Origin: Clostridiales bacterium
GTDB lineage: Bacteria > Bacillota > Clostridia > Peptostreptococcales > Anaerovoracaceae
Assembly: GCA_015258265.1 (NCBI GenBank)
Contig: JABZIP010000007.1
Location: 1 to 64,000, forward strand
Reading direction: 5' to 3'
DNA: 64,000 nt
The position numbers and the translations under genes were made by a program. Shown in pieces: positions 1 through 8,006 of this stretch. The notes under the pieces were generated by a model. That model saw only the letters and a list, made by a program, of their open reading frames with translations, was not told the origin of the DNA and made no database searches. Numbering within the stretch: the first letter of the stretch is position 1; each line of letters opens with the position of its first letter.

Positions 1-222
1 ACATGGGAATTCGCTCATAGATATGCCGGCAAAATGTGGTGTATTTGTGGGGGAATCTTACTACCTGTTTCTATCGTTGCAATGCTTTTTGTACTAAAAA
101 AGGATAGCGATACGATAGGAACTGCCTGCGGAATTATTACTCTTGCGCAGGTGATACCTTTAGTTGGAACAATCATACTTACGGAACGAGCGTTAAAATG
201 CAACTTCCCGCAGGACAAATAG
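1..222 (+). CDS. SdpI-family membrane protein, C-terminal part (5' end outside window)
   Basis: The frame is open from the first base and ends in TAG at 220-222, giving 73 residues of a longer protein. It contains the WEFAHRYAGK stretch typical of the cytoplasmic W-x3-HR-x-AG element of the SdpI/YhfL family, then two hydrophobic segments (about residues 14-33 and 43-60) and a basic tail ending TERALKCNF, which also fits SdpI proteins. Family members are integral membrane proteins; B. subtilis SdpI gives immunity to the SdpC toxin, but most clostridial homologues have no assigned role. The ATG at 34 is internal and is not the real start. Function beyond the family is unknown. Confidence 0.72.
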   Translation, partial: TWEFAHRYAGKMWCICGGILLPVSIVAMLFVLKKDSDTIGTACGIITLAQVIPLVGTIILTERALKCNFPQDK

Positions 223-256
223 TATATATTAAAGGAGGTTTCGATAAATTGCCGAT

Positions 257-284
257 AAAGGCAGTCTGTCGGGCCCTTTTTTTT
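257..284 (+). terminator. possible weak intrinsic terminator after the SdpI-family gene
   Basis: AAAGGC at 257-262 can pair with GCCCTTT at 273-279 (one bulged C), followed by a run of eight T (277-284). The stem is short, so termination is uncertain; position after the SdpI gene and before the ABC promoter supports it. Confidence 0.35.
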
Positions 285-327
285 GGTAAAAAATTCAACA
301 AAATAGAATAAAAATGTAAAAATGGGG

Positions 328-356
328 TTTACAAACTAGGAAATTAGGAATATTAT
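328..356 (+). promoter_or_regulatory. sigma-A type promoter for the ABC transporter pair
   Basis: TTTACA (328-333), a 17-nt spacer and TATTAT (351-356). It is the only good promoter between the SdpI gene and the ABC genes; transcription would begin near 363, inside the palindrome at 361-376. Confidence 0.6.
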
Positions 357-360
357 ATAT

Positions 361-376
361 GTTAGCCAAAGCTAAC
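361..376 (+). promoter_or_regulatory. palindromic operator candidate GTTAGC-N4-GCTAAC
   Basis: A perfect 6+6 inverted repeat lies directly on the predicted transcription start of the ABC pair. Its size and position fit the operator of a dimeric MarR/TetR-type repressor; a 5' mRNA hairpin is the alternative. No regulator gene is in the window next to it, so the binding protein is unknown. Confidence 0.5.
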
Positions 377-459
377 TAGTTGATTGTAGAACAGATATAA
401 TTATGCACGCATGTTATATATCGCGCATAAAGCCGGCTGTAGGAGCAAAGGAGAGGAAA

Positions 460-2220
460 ATGGATAAAAAAGGAATCACAAATTATATCATTCAGTTTGC
501 CGGAGAATATAAGGCAATGTATATTAAAAGCATAATATTGGCATTGGTAGGAGTGTTTTTTTCGCTCGCGCCATATGTTTTGATGGGAGATATGGTGAAG
601 AAACTTTTTTCGGGGGAGAAGAATTTTTACATCTATTTAGTTGAAGGAGCGATAATGGCTGCATTTTGGATACTTAGAGTTGTATTTCACACTTTATCGA
701 CAAATATATCTCATGTGGCAACTTTTAAGTTAATTAGCAATGTGCGCATCAGTCTTGTAGATAAATTATCACGTCTTCCTCTAGCTTCTGTACAGGAAGT
801 GCCAAGCGGATGGCTAAAAAATATAATCTGCGAGAGAACAGATTCTATGGAGCCGATTTTAGCGCATATAGTACCTGAATTTACGGCTAATATTTGCGCA
901 CCTGTAATATTGTTTATATATATTTTGTCGATTGATTGGCGTATGGCGCTTATATCACTGGCTACGCTTCCGGTAGCTGCCATAGCCATGATGTGGATGA
1001 TGAAAGATAGTGATGTGCAATTTCAAAAAACACAAACTACTACAAAACAGTTAAACGATATCGCGGTAGAGTATATTGGTGGAATCGAGGTTATCAAGGC
1101 ATTTGGAAAAGCAGAAAAGTCGTATAGGCGTTTTGTGGATGCGGCAAAGGAAAATGCGAACAGCTTCATTGAATGGATGAACAGATGCATTATTCCGTTT
1201 TCACTTGGTATGGCAGTTACGCCTGCTACATTACTGTCTGTTTTGCCTGTCGGCGCAATATTTACGATGAGCGGCTCGCTATCTATTACAAATTACATTA
1301 TGATTGTAATATTGTCTTGCGGACTTATTTCACCGCTAATTACTGTAATGAGTTATTCTGATGATATTATGAAAGCAACGGCAATTTTCAAGGAAATTGA
1401 TGATATGCTTATGCTGTCGGAAATGGAACGCCCTAAAGTCAGCAAAAAATTGCCGGTAGATCATACGATAACGCTTAGTAATGTATATTTTGCTTACAAT
1501 GAAAAAGAGGTTATTAGTGATTTCAACCTAAATATTCCGGACGGAAGCGTTACCGCACTGGTGGGGCCTTCGGGGAGCGGAAAGTCAACTGTAGCAAAAC
1601 TTATAGCATCATTGCAAGATGTGAAAGCGGGAAACATTACAATTGGAGGGGTTGATATTCGTGATATGTCGCTACAAGATTATAATTCGCAGATTGCATA
1701 TGTTTCGCAGGACAGCTTCCTATTTAATACTTCAATAAGAGAGAATATTAGAATGGGGAGGCCTTCGGCATCAGATGAAGATGTAGAAAAGATTGCGCAA
1801 AAAAGTGGCTGCTATGACTTCATTATGGAACTTGAAAGCGGGTTTGACACGATTGTCGGCGGTAGCGGTTCTCACCTTAGCGGGGGTGAAAGGCAGCGTA
1901 TTTCTATAGCAAGAGCAATGCTGAAGAACGCTCCGATTTTGATTTTGGATGAAGCGACATCTTATACCGATCCTGAAAATGAAGCTGTTATGCAACGCTC
2001 TATTTCCGAGCTTTCGAAAGGAAAGACACTTATTGTAATAGCCCATAGACTTTCTACGATAATTGATGCCGACTGTATTGTTGTGATAAAGGACGGAAAA
2101 ATTGAAGCTAAAGGCACACATACCGAGCTTCTCAAGTCAAGTGCCCTTTATAAAAATATGTGGGAAGCCCATATTTATGCGAAAGATGTAACTGAGATTG
2201 AAGGAGGTGTATCGGCATGA
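460..2220 (+). CDS. ABC transporter ATP-binding protein/permease, first half of a heterodimer
   Basis: 586 residues, an exporter-fold half-transporter: N-terminal six-helix membrane domain (about 1-320) followed by an ATPase domain. Visible motifs are Walker A GPSGSGKST (369-377), signature LSGGERQR (473-480), Walker B ILILDEA ending at D498/E499, and switch H529. The D-loop region reads TSYTDPENE; a DPENE ending is shared with the partner and recalls the IrtAB/YbtPQ-like metal-siderophore importers that use an exporter fold, but the substrate cannot be read from sequence. The start at 460 is preferred over an upstream ATG at 403 because AAAGGAGAGG lies at 447-456. Its TGA overlaps the ATG of the next gene by 4 nt, implying translational coupling and a heterodimer. 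Likely controlled by the palindrome at 361-376. Confidence 0.9.
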   Translation: MDKKGITNYIIQFAGEYKAMYIKSIILALVGVFFSLAPYVLMGDMVKKLFSGEKNFYIYLVEGAIMAAFWILRVVFHTLSTNISHVATFKLISNVRISLVDKLSRLPLASVQEVPSGWLKNIICERTDSMEPILAHIVPEFTANICAPVILFIYILSIDWRMALISLATLPVAAIAMMWMMKDSDVQFQKTQTTTKQLNDIAVEYIGGIEVIKAFGKAEKSYRRFVDAAKENANSFIEWMNRCIIPFSLGMAVTPATLLSVLPVGAIFTMSGSLSITNYIMIVILSCGLISPLITVMSYSDDIMKATAIFKEIDDMLMLSEMERPKVSKKLPVDHTITLSNVYFAYNEKEVISDFNLNIPDGSVTALVGPSGSGKSTVAKLIASLQDVKAGNITIGGVDIRDMSLQDYNSQIAYVSQDSFLFNTSIRENIRMGRPSASDEDVEKIAQKSGCYDFIMELESGFDTIVGGSGSHLSGGERQRISIARAMLKNAPILILDEATSYTDPENEAVMQRSISELSKGKTLIVIAHRLSTIIDADCIVVIKDGKIEAKGTHTELLKSSALYKNMWEAHIYAKDVTEIEGGVSA

Positions 2221-3953
2221 TTTTAATACTCAAAAAGTTCTTTGGATTTTGCGCACAAGAAAACAGGCGCTTATTTTACAACACTCTTGTTATAGGAGTT
2301 TTGATTGCCATTTGCGAAGCGAGCAAATTTCCGGCAATTTACATTATTTTAGACGGATTTATTTCAAATAGCATATCAGTCGGCAGAATACTAACCGGAT
2401 TTATGATACTTGTAGTTTCTGTAATTATTGAATCGTTCTTACGAGGCATATCTACGATGATGCAGTGCAAGGCGGGCTATAGAGAGTGTGCAGGTAAGCG
2501 AATTGAAATTGCGGAGCATTTAAGATATTTACCAATGGGATATTTTAATAAAAACAGTCTTGGTGAAATAACTACTATTACAACGAATGTTATGGAACAA
2601 CTTGGGGATGTGGCTACGCGTGTAGTAATGCTCACAACGCAGGGAATTATTAACACGGCGATTATTGTTTTAATGATTCTTGCATTCGACTGGCGTATAG
2701 GAATTATCTGCATTGTTGGAATTATACTATTTGCCTTGATAAATCATACAATGCGAAACGCAAATGCAAAATTAGCTGAAACAAAATTGGAGGTTGATAC
2801 AAAAGTAATATCCGGTGTACTTGAATATATTCAAGGTATATCCGAAGTAAAAGCCTACAATATGCTTTTTGATTCAAGAAGCAAGCTGGAAGATACTATT
2901 CGTAGAGCAGGTGATACGAATATGCTGTTTGAGAAAATATGTAACCGTTATATTCCGTTTCAAAATATAGTAATGAAACTTACAGGCGTAGCTATTTTGG
3001 TATCCTCGATTGGATTTTATCTTAACGGTTCTATGGAACTGCTTACAGCCATCGTTATGATGATAATGTCGTTCATGGTATTTTCAGGACTTGAAGCAAT
3101 GGGATCGTATTCTGCTATTTTGCGAGTGGTAGATTTGTGTGTGGAGCGAGGACGGGAAGTATTGAGCCTTGATACAATGGATATATCAGGAGAAGAATGC
3201 GTTGCAAAGACAAACAATATTGAAGTGTCCGGTATTGATTTTGCGTATGGTAAGAAAAAAATTATAGATAATATATCGTTGCGCATAAAGGAAAAAACAA
3301 CTGTAGCTTTCGTTGGACCTTCGGGTGGCGGAAAGACCACGCTTTGTCATTTGATTGCGCGTTTTTGGGATGTGGATAAAGGGGCAATATCTCTTGGGGA
3401 GAAGAATGTAAAAGAATATTCTATGGATTGCCTTATGCAAAATTTTAGTTTTGTTTTTCAAAATGTGTATCTGTTCCATGATACGATAGCCAATAACATA
3501 AGATTCGGAAATCCTGACGCATCGATTGAAGATGTGATTGCCGCTGCAAAGAAAGCATGCTGCCATGATTTTATTACGGCATTGCCTGACGGATATAATA
3601 CGATTATTGGAGAAAAAGGTGCATCGTTATCCGGCGGTGAAAAACAGCGTATTTCTATAGCAAGAGCGATTATGAAAGATGCGCCTGTTATTATACTCGA
3701 CGAAGCAACTGCTAATGTTGATCCTGAGAATGAAAAAGAGTTGATGCAGGCAATTTACGCACTTACAGAGGAAAAAACGATTTTAATGATTGCGCATCGC
3801 CTTAAGACAATTAGGAATGCAGATCAAATATTTGTCATAGATAAGGGACAAATTGTACAGAGCGGAACGCATGACACGCTTATGAAGCAGGACGGAATTT
3901 ATAAGCAATTTGTTGAATCCAGAGTAAAAGCTATAGGTTGGAAAATAGGATAG
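2217..3953 (+). CDS. ABC transporter ATP-binding protein/permease, second half of a heterodimer
   Basis: 578 residues with the same layout as its upstream partner: membrane domain about 1-320, ATPase domain with Walker A GPSGGGKTT (367-375), signature LSGGEKQR (471-478), Walker B VIILDEA (D495/E496) and switch H527. Both halves keep a catalytic glutamate, so two working ATP sites are expected, unlike heterodimers with one degenerate site. Four-base overlap with the preceding gene indicates equal expression. IrtB/YbtQ-like grouping is inference; drug or peptide export remains possible. Confidence 0.9.
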   Translation: MILILKKFFGFCAQENRRLFYNTLVIGVLIAICEASKFPAIYIILDGFISNSISVGRILTGFMILVVSVIIESFLRGISTMMQCKAGYRECAGKRIEIAEHLRYLPMGYFNKNSLGEITTITTNVMEQLGDVATRVVMLTTQGIINTAIIVLMILAFDWRIGIICIVGIILFALINHTMRNANAKLAETKLEVDTKVISGVLEYIQGISEVKAYNMLFDSRSKLEDTIRRAGDTNMLFEKICNRYIPFQNIVMKLTGVAILVSSIGFYLNGSMELLTAIVMMIMSFMVFSGLEAMGSYSAILRVVDLCVERGREVLSLDTMDISGEECVAKTNNIEVSGIDFAYGKKKIIDNISLRIKEKTTVAFVGPSGGGKTTLCHLIARFWDVDKGAISLGEKNVKEYSMDCLMQNFSFVFQNVYLFHDTIANNIRFGNPDASIEDVIAAAKKACCHDFITALPDGYNTIIGEKGASLSGGEKQRISIARAIMKDAPVIILDEATANVDPENEKELMQAIYALTEEKTILMIAHRLKTIRNADQIFVIDKGQIVQSGTHDTLMKQDGIYKQFVESRVKAIGWKIG

Positions 3954-3960
3954 AAAACGG

Positions 3961-3988
3961 TTGCTTTGAACTTAAAATGTGATATACT
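3961..3988 (+). promoter_or_regulatory. promoter before the DUF695 protein
   Basis: TTGCTT (3961-3966), 16-nt spacer, TATACT (3983-3988), placed 31 nt before the start codon in the short gap after the ABC operon. Confidence 0.5.
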
Positions 3989-4018
3989 TAAAGATAGATT
4001 TGAACACGGAGGATATGT

Positions 4019-5266
4019 ATGGTGATATGGAAATCGGAAAATAGGGAAGATTTTTTTGCGCATATTGAAAAATTGACAGATGAAGACAAGTTTACTGAAT
4101 GCATAGATCTGTTGACAAGCATACCGCAGGAAGAAAGAGATTATAATGCATGGTATCAACTTGCTCGCGCATATCAAAATTTTGCGATTGTAGGTGATGA
4201 CGATAAAGGTACGTCTAGCTTTATAGGGGATAAGGCACTGTTAAAATCTATAGAAATCCTAAATTTTGTCAAGGAAGAGGGGGAAAATAAAGCTGAATGG
4301 AATATGCGCATGGCGTATGCCTATCAGTATTTGACCTGCGAGGAAGAAAGAGCATTGCCGTATGCAATTCGCTGGGGAGAGCTTGCGCCTGATGATGCTA
4401 ATGCGTTTGAAGTAATCAAGGAATGTAATGAAGAAATTGAAAAGCGAAAACAAATGACAGGTGCGCAAAATAATACTGATGCATCTTGCGAAGCTCCGCA
4501 GATAGAAGAAGAGTGGGGTATCTATTTATGCAATCAATTTTGGTGTGATTTTCCGGCAGTGATTAGGCTCAATTTAGCACTTTCCAAATTTGATTTAATT
4601 GGTAAATATCCTAAAAGATTAACATTGCAAATTTTATATAAGAACCCGGATGAATATGGATTTCCTACGAGGGAAGAAGGAGAATTCTTATATCAAATTG
4701 AAGACGATATTTCAGATATTATTGAAAAACATGGCGATATCTTGGCAGGTGTTGTTAAATGCGATGACCGAGTTCATATTATCGCTTATGTAAAAGATGA
4801 AGCGGGCTATGCAGCTGAAATTTCCGAGCTTATGGAGAAAAAATGCAGCGATTATGTATATACGGTTGCAATACTTTTAGATGAGAATTGGGAAATGTAT
4901 TTTGACGCACTTTATCCTGACAAATATGAATATCAAAGTATCATGAATAACGCTCTAATCGAAAATATAAGAAATAATGGCGACATTATGGTTCCGCGAG
5001 TTCTTGAGCATTTTCTATTGTTTAAAACAGAAGAAAAAAGAAATGGATTCTTAGCCAAAGTCATGGAAGAAGGATTTGAGGAAATCAATTTAGAAGCTGA
5101 TGACGGTGAGTGCGAAGATGAAGATACGGAATATCCATATGAGCTTCTTATTGGAAGGGAAGATTCGTTTGAAGATATAGATGAAATTGTTTGGAATCTA
5201 ATGGATTTGGCGGAAGAATTTGACGGAGCTTATGACGGTTGGGGCTGTACTGTGGTAAGAGAGTAA
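4019..5266 (+). CDS. TPR-like / DUF695 / RraB-domain protein
   Basis: 415 residues, no signal peptide. Residues about 1-145 are helical and TPR-like. Residues about 165-300 (WGIYLCNQFWCDFPA onward) resemble DUF695, and about 305-410, ending in AYDGWGC, resemble the RraB fold (regulator of ribonuclease E activity B), a pairing known in uncharacterised Bacillota and Bacteroidota proteins. Clostridia generally use RNase Y/J rather than RNase E, so a true RraB role is doubtful. The central part is very acidic (ECEDEDTE). Start at 4019 has GGAGG 6 nt upstream; an ATG at 4015 is out of frame. It has its own promoter and is probably a monocistronic cytoplasmic protein of unknown function. Confidence 0.8.
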   Translation: MVIWKSENREDFFAHIEKLTDEDKFTECIDLLTSIPQEERDYNAWYQLARAYQNFAIVGDDDKGTSSFIGDKALLKSIEILNFVKEEGENKAEWNMRMAYAYQYLTCEEERALPYAIRWGELAPDDANAFEVIKECNEEIEKRKQMTGAQNNTDASCEAPQIEEEWGIYLCNQFWCDFPAVIRLNLALSKFDLIGKYPKRLTLQILYKNPDEYGFPTREEGEFLYQIEDDISDIIEKHGDILAGVVKCDDRVHIIAYVKDEAGYAAEISELMEKKCSDYVYTVAILLDENWEMYFDALYPDKYEYQSIMNNALIENIRNNGDIMVPRVLEHFLLFKTEEKRNGFLAKVMEEGFEEINLEADDGECEDEDTEYPYELLIGREDSFEDIDEIVWNLMDLAEEFDGAYDGWGCTVVRE

Positions 5267-5314
5267 AAGAATTTTGAAAAAGACTGAATTACCGAGAAAG
5301 GTAGATAAAAGAAT

Positions 5315-5725
5315 ATGGCAGATGACAGCTTTATCGTGGGGCGTTTATATGCACCGTTAGCTATGATTGCTTTGCTTGGGATAATGATATATTTTCACAG
5401 GCACAAATCATTTAAATATTTGTATATGTTCAATATATTTTGCTATATGGTAGCTATATTTTCGTATTTTATTTTAATAAATCACCCTGTCGGTGAAAAG
5501 TTTCCAAATCCTTTGATGGCAGCGATTCCATTTGTGTGGGTAATAGCAATTTTTGAGGCATGTCTTCTTTCTATCCTATCGGTCAGCTTCTTTGTTTTCG
5601 AGGAGGCACAGCGCCATTTATGGGCAAAGATAGTAATTGGAATTGCCGCAGTTTCACTTGTTCTATGTGGGATAGGAATTGCCGCTTGGGTGGTACTTGG
5701 GATTTTATCACTTAATTCAGGTTAA
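5315..5725 (+). CDS. small four-helix membrane protein of unknown function
   Basis: 136 residues with four hydrophobic segments (about 11-27, 36-55, 65-93, 105-132), separated by short basic or acidic loops. No recognised motif. GAAAGG lies about 15 nt before the ATG. It follows the DUF695 gene by 48 nt and is closed by a good terminator, so it is probably the last gene of that unit. Family not recognised; a real gene is supported by length, membrane pattern and the downstream terminator. Confidence 0.7.
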   Translation: MADDSFIVGRLYAPLAMIALLGIMIYFHRHKSFKYLYMFNIFCYMVAIFSYFILINHPVGEKFPNPLMAAIPFVWVIAIFEACLLSILSVSFFVFEEAQRHLWAKIVIGIAAVSLVLCGIGIAAWVVLGILSLNSG

Positions 5726-5731
5726 ATTTAA

Positions 5732-5767
5732 AGGAATCTGTTGTTGATACAAAGCAGATTCTTTTTT
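5732..5767 (+). terminator. intrinsic terminator
   Basis: GAATCTG (5734-5740) pairs perfectly with CAGATTC (5755-5761), followed by TTTTTT. It closes the transcript of the small membrane protein. Confidence 0.8.
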
Positions 5768-5863
5768 ATTCAAAAAAAATGTTGACTTATTATCAAAATG
5801 ATGCCAAGATACAATCACAAAGATAGTATCAACTTGATATTAAGTAGTAAAGAGGTGGAAGTT

Positions 5864-6370
5864 ATGAGAAAAACACTAATTGTTGTGGATATGCAAAACG
5901 ATTTTGTGGACGGAGCATTAGGAACCAAAGAGGCGGTTAATATTTTGCCGAACGTAAAGAAAAAAATTGCAAAATACAAGGAGCGCGGAGATGAAATTAT
6001 TTTTACACGAGATACTCATCAGAAAAATTACCTTGAAACAAATGAAGGGCGAAATTTGCCTGTTGAACATTGCATAGAAAATACTAAAGGCTGGGAAATT
6101 CATTCGGAGCTTGAGGTTGATAGCGCTATGTATATTAACAAGCCGTGCTTCGGTTATACGGATTGGGGCAAATTTGATTTTGAAGAAGTTGAACTTGTCG
6201 GTCTTTGTACAGATATATGCGTTGTATCCAATGCGCTAATCATTAAAGCGGCGTTTCCGGAAATAGATGTAATAGTGGATGCAAGTTGCTGTGCAGGAGT
6301 AACACCGAAGACTCACGAAGCGGCATTGACGACTATGAAGTCATGTCAAATTAAAGTGATAGGTGAGTAA
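5864..6370 (+). CDS. pncA: nicotinamidase-type cysteine hydrolase (isochorismatase superfamily)
   Basis: 168 residues. Hydrolyses nicotinamide to nicotinate and ammonia if the assignment is right. The catalytic triad can be read as D9 (VVDMQNDFVD), K93 (NKPCFG) and C119 (TDICVVSNAL); D50-x-H52 and the PVEHC segment (66-70) fit the nicotinamidase metal site. The start at 5864 is chosen over an upstream in-frame ATG at 5798 because AAAGAGGTGG precedes it and the family begins at MRKTLIVVDMQ. Neighbours are a phosphoribosyltransferase remnant and nadE, supporting an NAD-salvage role. With the phosphoribosyltransferase broken here, nicotinate produced would need another copy to be used. Another isochorismatase-like amidase is less likely. 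Confidence 0.85.
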   Translation: MRKTLIVVDMQNDFVDGALGTKEAVNILPNVKKKIAKYKERGDEIIFTRDTHQKNYLETNEGRNLPVEHCIENTKGWEIHSELEVDSAMYINKPCFGYTDWGKFDFEEVELVGLCTDICVVSNALIIKAAFPEIDVIVDASCCAGVTPKTHEAALTTMKSCQIKVIGE

Positions 6371-6407
6371 TAAATAATGAGACGAAAATTCCGTTTTCGA
6401 AGGAGAA

Positions 6408-6626
6408 ATGCTTAGAAGATTACTTACCGAGATTTATCCAAATACCGGTTTCAGTGAGGTCTTGGATTCATACGATTATTAGAATATCATCGAAAGTGTG
6501 CTTCCGAAATTAAAAGCGGAAATTATGGCGCACAACGGTTGCATGCTCATGAGAGGCGATTCCATTACCGTTCAAAAAGATGAATACACTTGGGATGAGG
6601 CGTGCGCAAATACGAACAAAGAATAG
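6408..6626 (+). pseudogene. remnant of nicotinate/nicotinamide phosphoribosyltransferase
   Basis: From ATG 6408 to TAG 6624-6626 the frame reads MLRRLLTEIYPNTGFSEVLD, SYDY, then TAG at 6480-6482, then NIIESVLPKLKAEIMAHNG and MLMRGDS. This matches the internal part of NAMPT/NadV-like phosphoribosyltransferases (ITEvYP..., sDTyDYW.vl...lP.lK.eI.ar.Gk.viRpDSG), with the usual Trp codon after DYDY-like residues turned into TAG. Only about 72 codons of an enzyme near 480 residues survive, lacking both ends. It lies exactly between nicotinamidase and nadE, where a pncB-type gene is expected. Assignment rests on remembered family motifs, not a search. Confidence 0.6.
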
Positions 6627-6647
6627 AAGTTTTAAGGGGATGAGATT

Positions 6648-7418
6648 ATGAAAGAATATAAATTTGACGCAGTTAAGACAAAAGATGAAGTTGTTTTGTG
6701 GATTCGCGAATTTTTTGAAGAAAATGGGCGCGATTGTAATGCTGTAATAGGAATTTCGGGTGGAAAAGACAGTTCAATTGCGGCAGCATTATGCGTTGAA
6801 GCGCTTGGAAAGGAGCGCGTAATCGGAGTGATGATGCCAAATGGGGATCAAAGCGATATTGAAATGGGAAGATTGCTTGTAAACCACTTGGGAATTCGCA
6901 ATATAGAAGTCAATATCAAAGAAGCCATAGATGGTGTATTAAACGGAATTGAAAACAGCAAACAAAACGGGGCTGCGCTTGATATTTCAAAGCAGACGAG
7001 AGAAAATCTGCCTCCTAGAATCAGGATGTCAACGCTATATGCTATTAGCCAAAGCATGAACGGCAGGGTTGTCAATACATGCAACTTGTCGGAAGATTGG
7101 GTTGGATATTCAACAAGATACGGGGATTCTGTCGGCGATTTCAGCCCAATGTCCAATTTGACTGTAACAGAAGTAAAGCAAATCGGGCGATTATTGAATT
7201 TGCCTGATGTTTTAGTCGATAAAGTGCCTGTTGACGGATTATGCGGAAAATCAGATGAAGAAAATCTCGGATTTACATATGAGATGCTCGACATTTATAT
7301 TAGGACGGGTGTAATTGATGACTTGGAAAAGAAAGCTGTAATTGATAAAAAGCATGCGCAAAATTTATTCAAATTGAAGTTGATGCCAATGTTTGATTCT
7401 AAAATCGAAACGATTTAA
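6648..7418 (+). CDS. nadE: NAD(+) synthase, ammonia-dependent
   Basis: 256 residues, the short single-domain form without the N-terminal glutaminase domain. It adenylates and amidates nicotinate adenine dinucleotide to NAD, the last step of both de novo and Preiss-Handler routes. The ATP-pyrophosphatase loop SGGKDSS is at 37-43; NTCNLSEDWVGYSTRYGD and the FSPMSNLTVTEVKQI segment are typical NadE substrate-binding regions. AAGGGG precedes the ATG. The gene is intact although genes on either side (phosphoribosyltransferase and Nudix) are remnants. A second, diverged copy of its last 18 codons occurs at 10149-10202. Confidence 0.92.
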   Translation: MKEYKFDAVKTKDEVVLWIREFFEENGRDCNAVIGISGGKDSSIAAALCVEALGKERVIGVMMPNGDQSDIEMGRLLVNHLGIRNIEVNIKEAIDGVLNGIENSKQNGAALDISKQTRENLPPRIRMSTLYAISQSMNGRVVNTCNLSEDWVGYSTRYGDSVGDFSPMSNLTVTEVKQIGRLLNLPDVLVDKVPVDGLCGKSDEENLGFTYEMLDIYIRTGVIDDLEKKAVIDKKHAQNLFKLKLMPMFDSKIETI

Positions 7419-7613
7419 CTTGTAGGAGAACGCTTTAAAAGAGCGCAATTCCCATACAAAGGAGCGTGGGCGCTACCGGGAGGATTTGTAAAAAGGGGAG
7501 AAATTCTTGAGAAAGCGGCTGAAAGAGAATTGTTTGAGGAAACAGGAGAAATAATTGAAGGGCAGTGGCATAGGCCCGCTATGCTTTTCAGGGTAAGGAA
7601 AAGCATAGCATAA
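7419..7613 (+). pseudogene. Nudix hydrolase remnant
   Basis: The frame starts directly after the nadE stop, without a start codon, and ends TAA at 7611-7613. It contains a complete Nudix box: [20 protein letters not shown] followed by ETGE, i.e. G-x5-E-x7-REL-x-EE-x-G, preceded by [10 protein letters not shown]. The N-terminal strands and the C-terminal half of a roughly 150-200 residue enzyme are missing. Nudix proteins next to NAD genes are commonly NrtR-like regulators or ADP-ribose pyrophosphatases, so this probably belonged to the same NAD unit. Confidence 0.75.
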
Positions 7614-7633
7614 GTAAATCTATATCACCTTAT

Positions 7634-7747
7634 TCATTTGCAGTCATCTACAACTATTACAAGTAAATTTTTGTCTATTAACTTAGTTGTTAATTGAATG
7701 AGTTTTTCATTCGGCTCATACGCAGGTATTACTACTATTGTTTTCAT
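7634..7747 (-). pseudogene. N-terminal fragment of a family 2 glycosyltransferase
   Basis: On the minus strand, ATG at 7747-7745 opens 37 codons reading MKTIVVIPAYEPNEKLIQL through VIVVDDCK, then TGA. This is the GT2 start (hxhVIPAYnP...LI.hVVDDgS) cut off where the DDGS/DDCK nucleotide-binding site begins. No further GT2 sequence is visible downstream on that strand, where the Nudix remnant follows. It is debris rather than a working gene. Confidence 0.65.
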
Positions 7748-7761
7748 TGTTTTTTACTTCC

Positions 7762-7774
7762 CACCTGTCAGGTG
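7762..7774. repeat. 13-bp palindrome CACCTG-T-CAGGTG
   Basis: Perfect inverted repeat 15 nt upstream of the glycosyltransferase fragment on the minus strand. Could be an old operator. Apart from the glycosyltransferase fragment and this palindrome, nothing is recognised in 7614-8006; an open frame at 7794-7979 has no ribosome-binding site or family resemblance. Confidence 0.35.
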
Positions 7775-8006
7775 AGCTTTTCTCCTTTACTTAGTGTTAT
7801 TTATTATTATATGCACAAACCTTAAATGTACTTTAAAAGAATCCCAAAGGTTAAAAAATGATTTTACGAATCTTGCTATTGTAAAGTGCAAAACAATATG
7901 CAATAATAGCATTATCAAAACGGGTGATTATAAGTTGACTATCAAACGAATACAAATATTCAAAAAAGTGAAATCCTAAGTAGGTAGAAGGAAGATGTAA
8001 AAAAGT

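Noticed and set aside
249..311. A 20-codon frame from TTG 249 behind AAAGGAGG (231-238), ending TAA
   Set aside because: Although the ribosome-binding site is good, the frame runs through the T8 tract of the possible terminator and the peptide has no recognisable features; more likely leftover sequence after the SdpI gene.
7794..7979. 61-codon open frame in the gap before the DUF421 gene
   Set aside because: No ribosome-binding site, basic low-complexity composition and no family resemblance; lies among gene debris.
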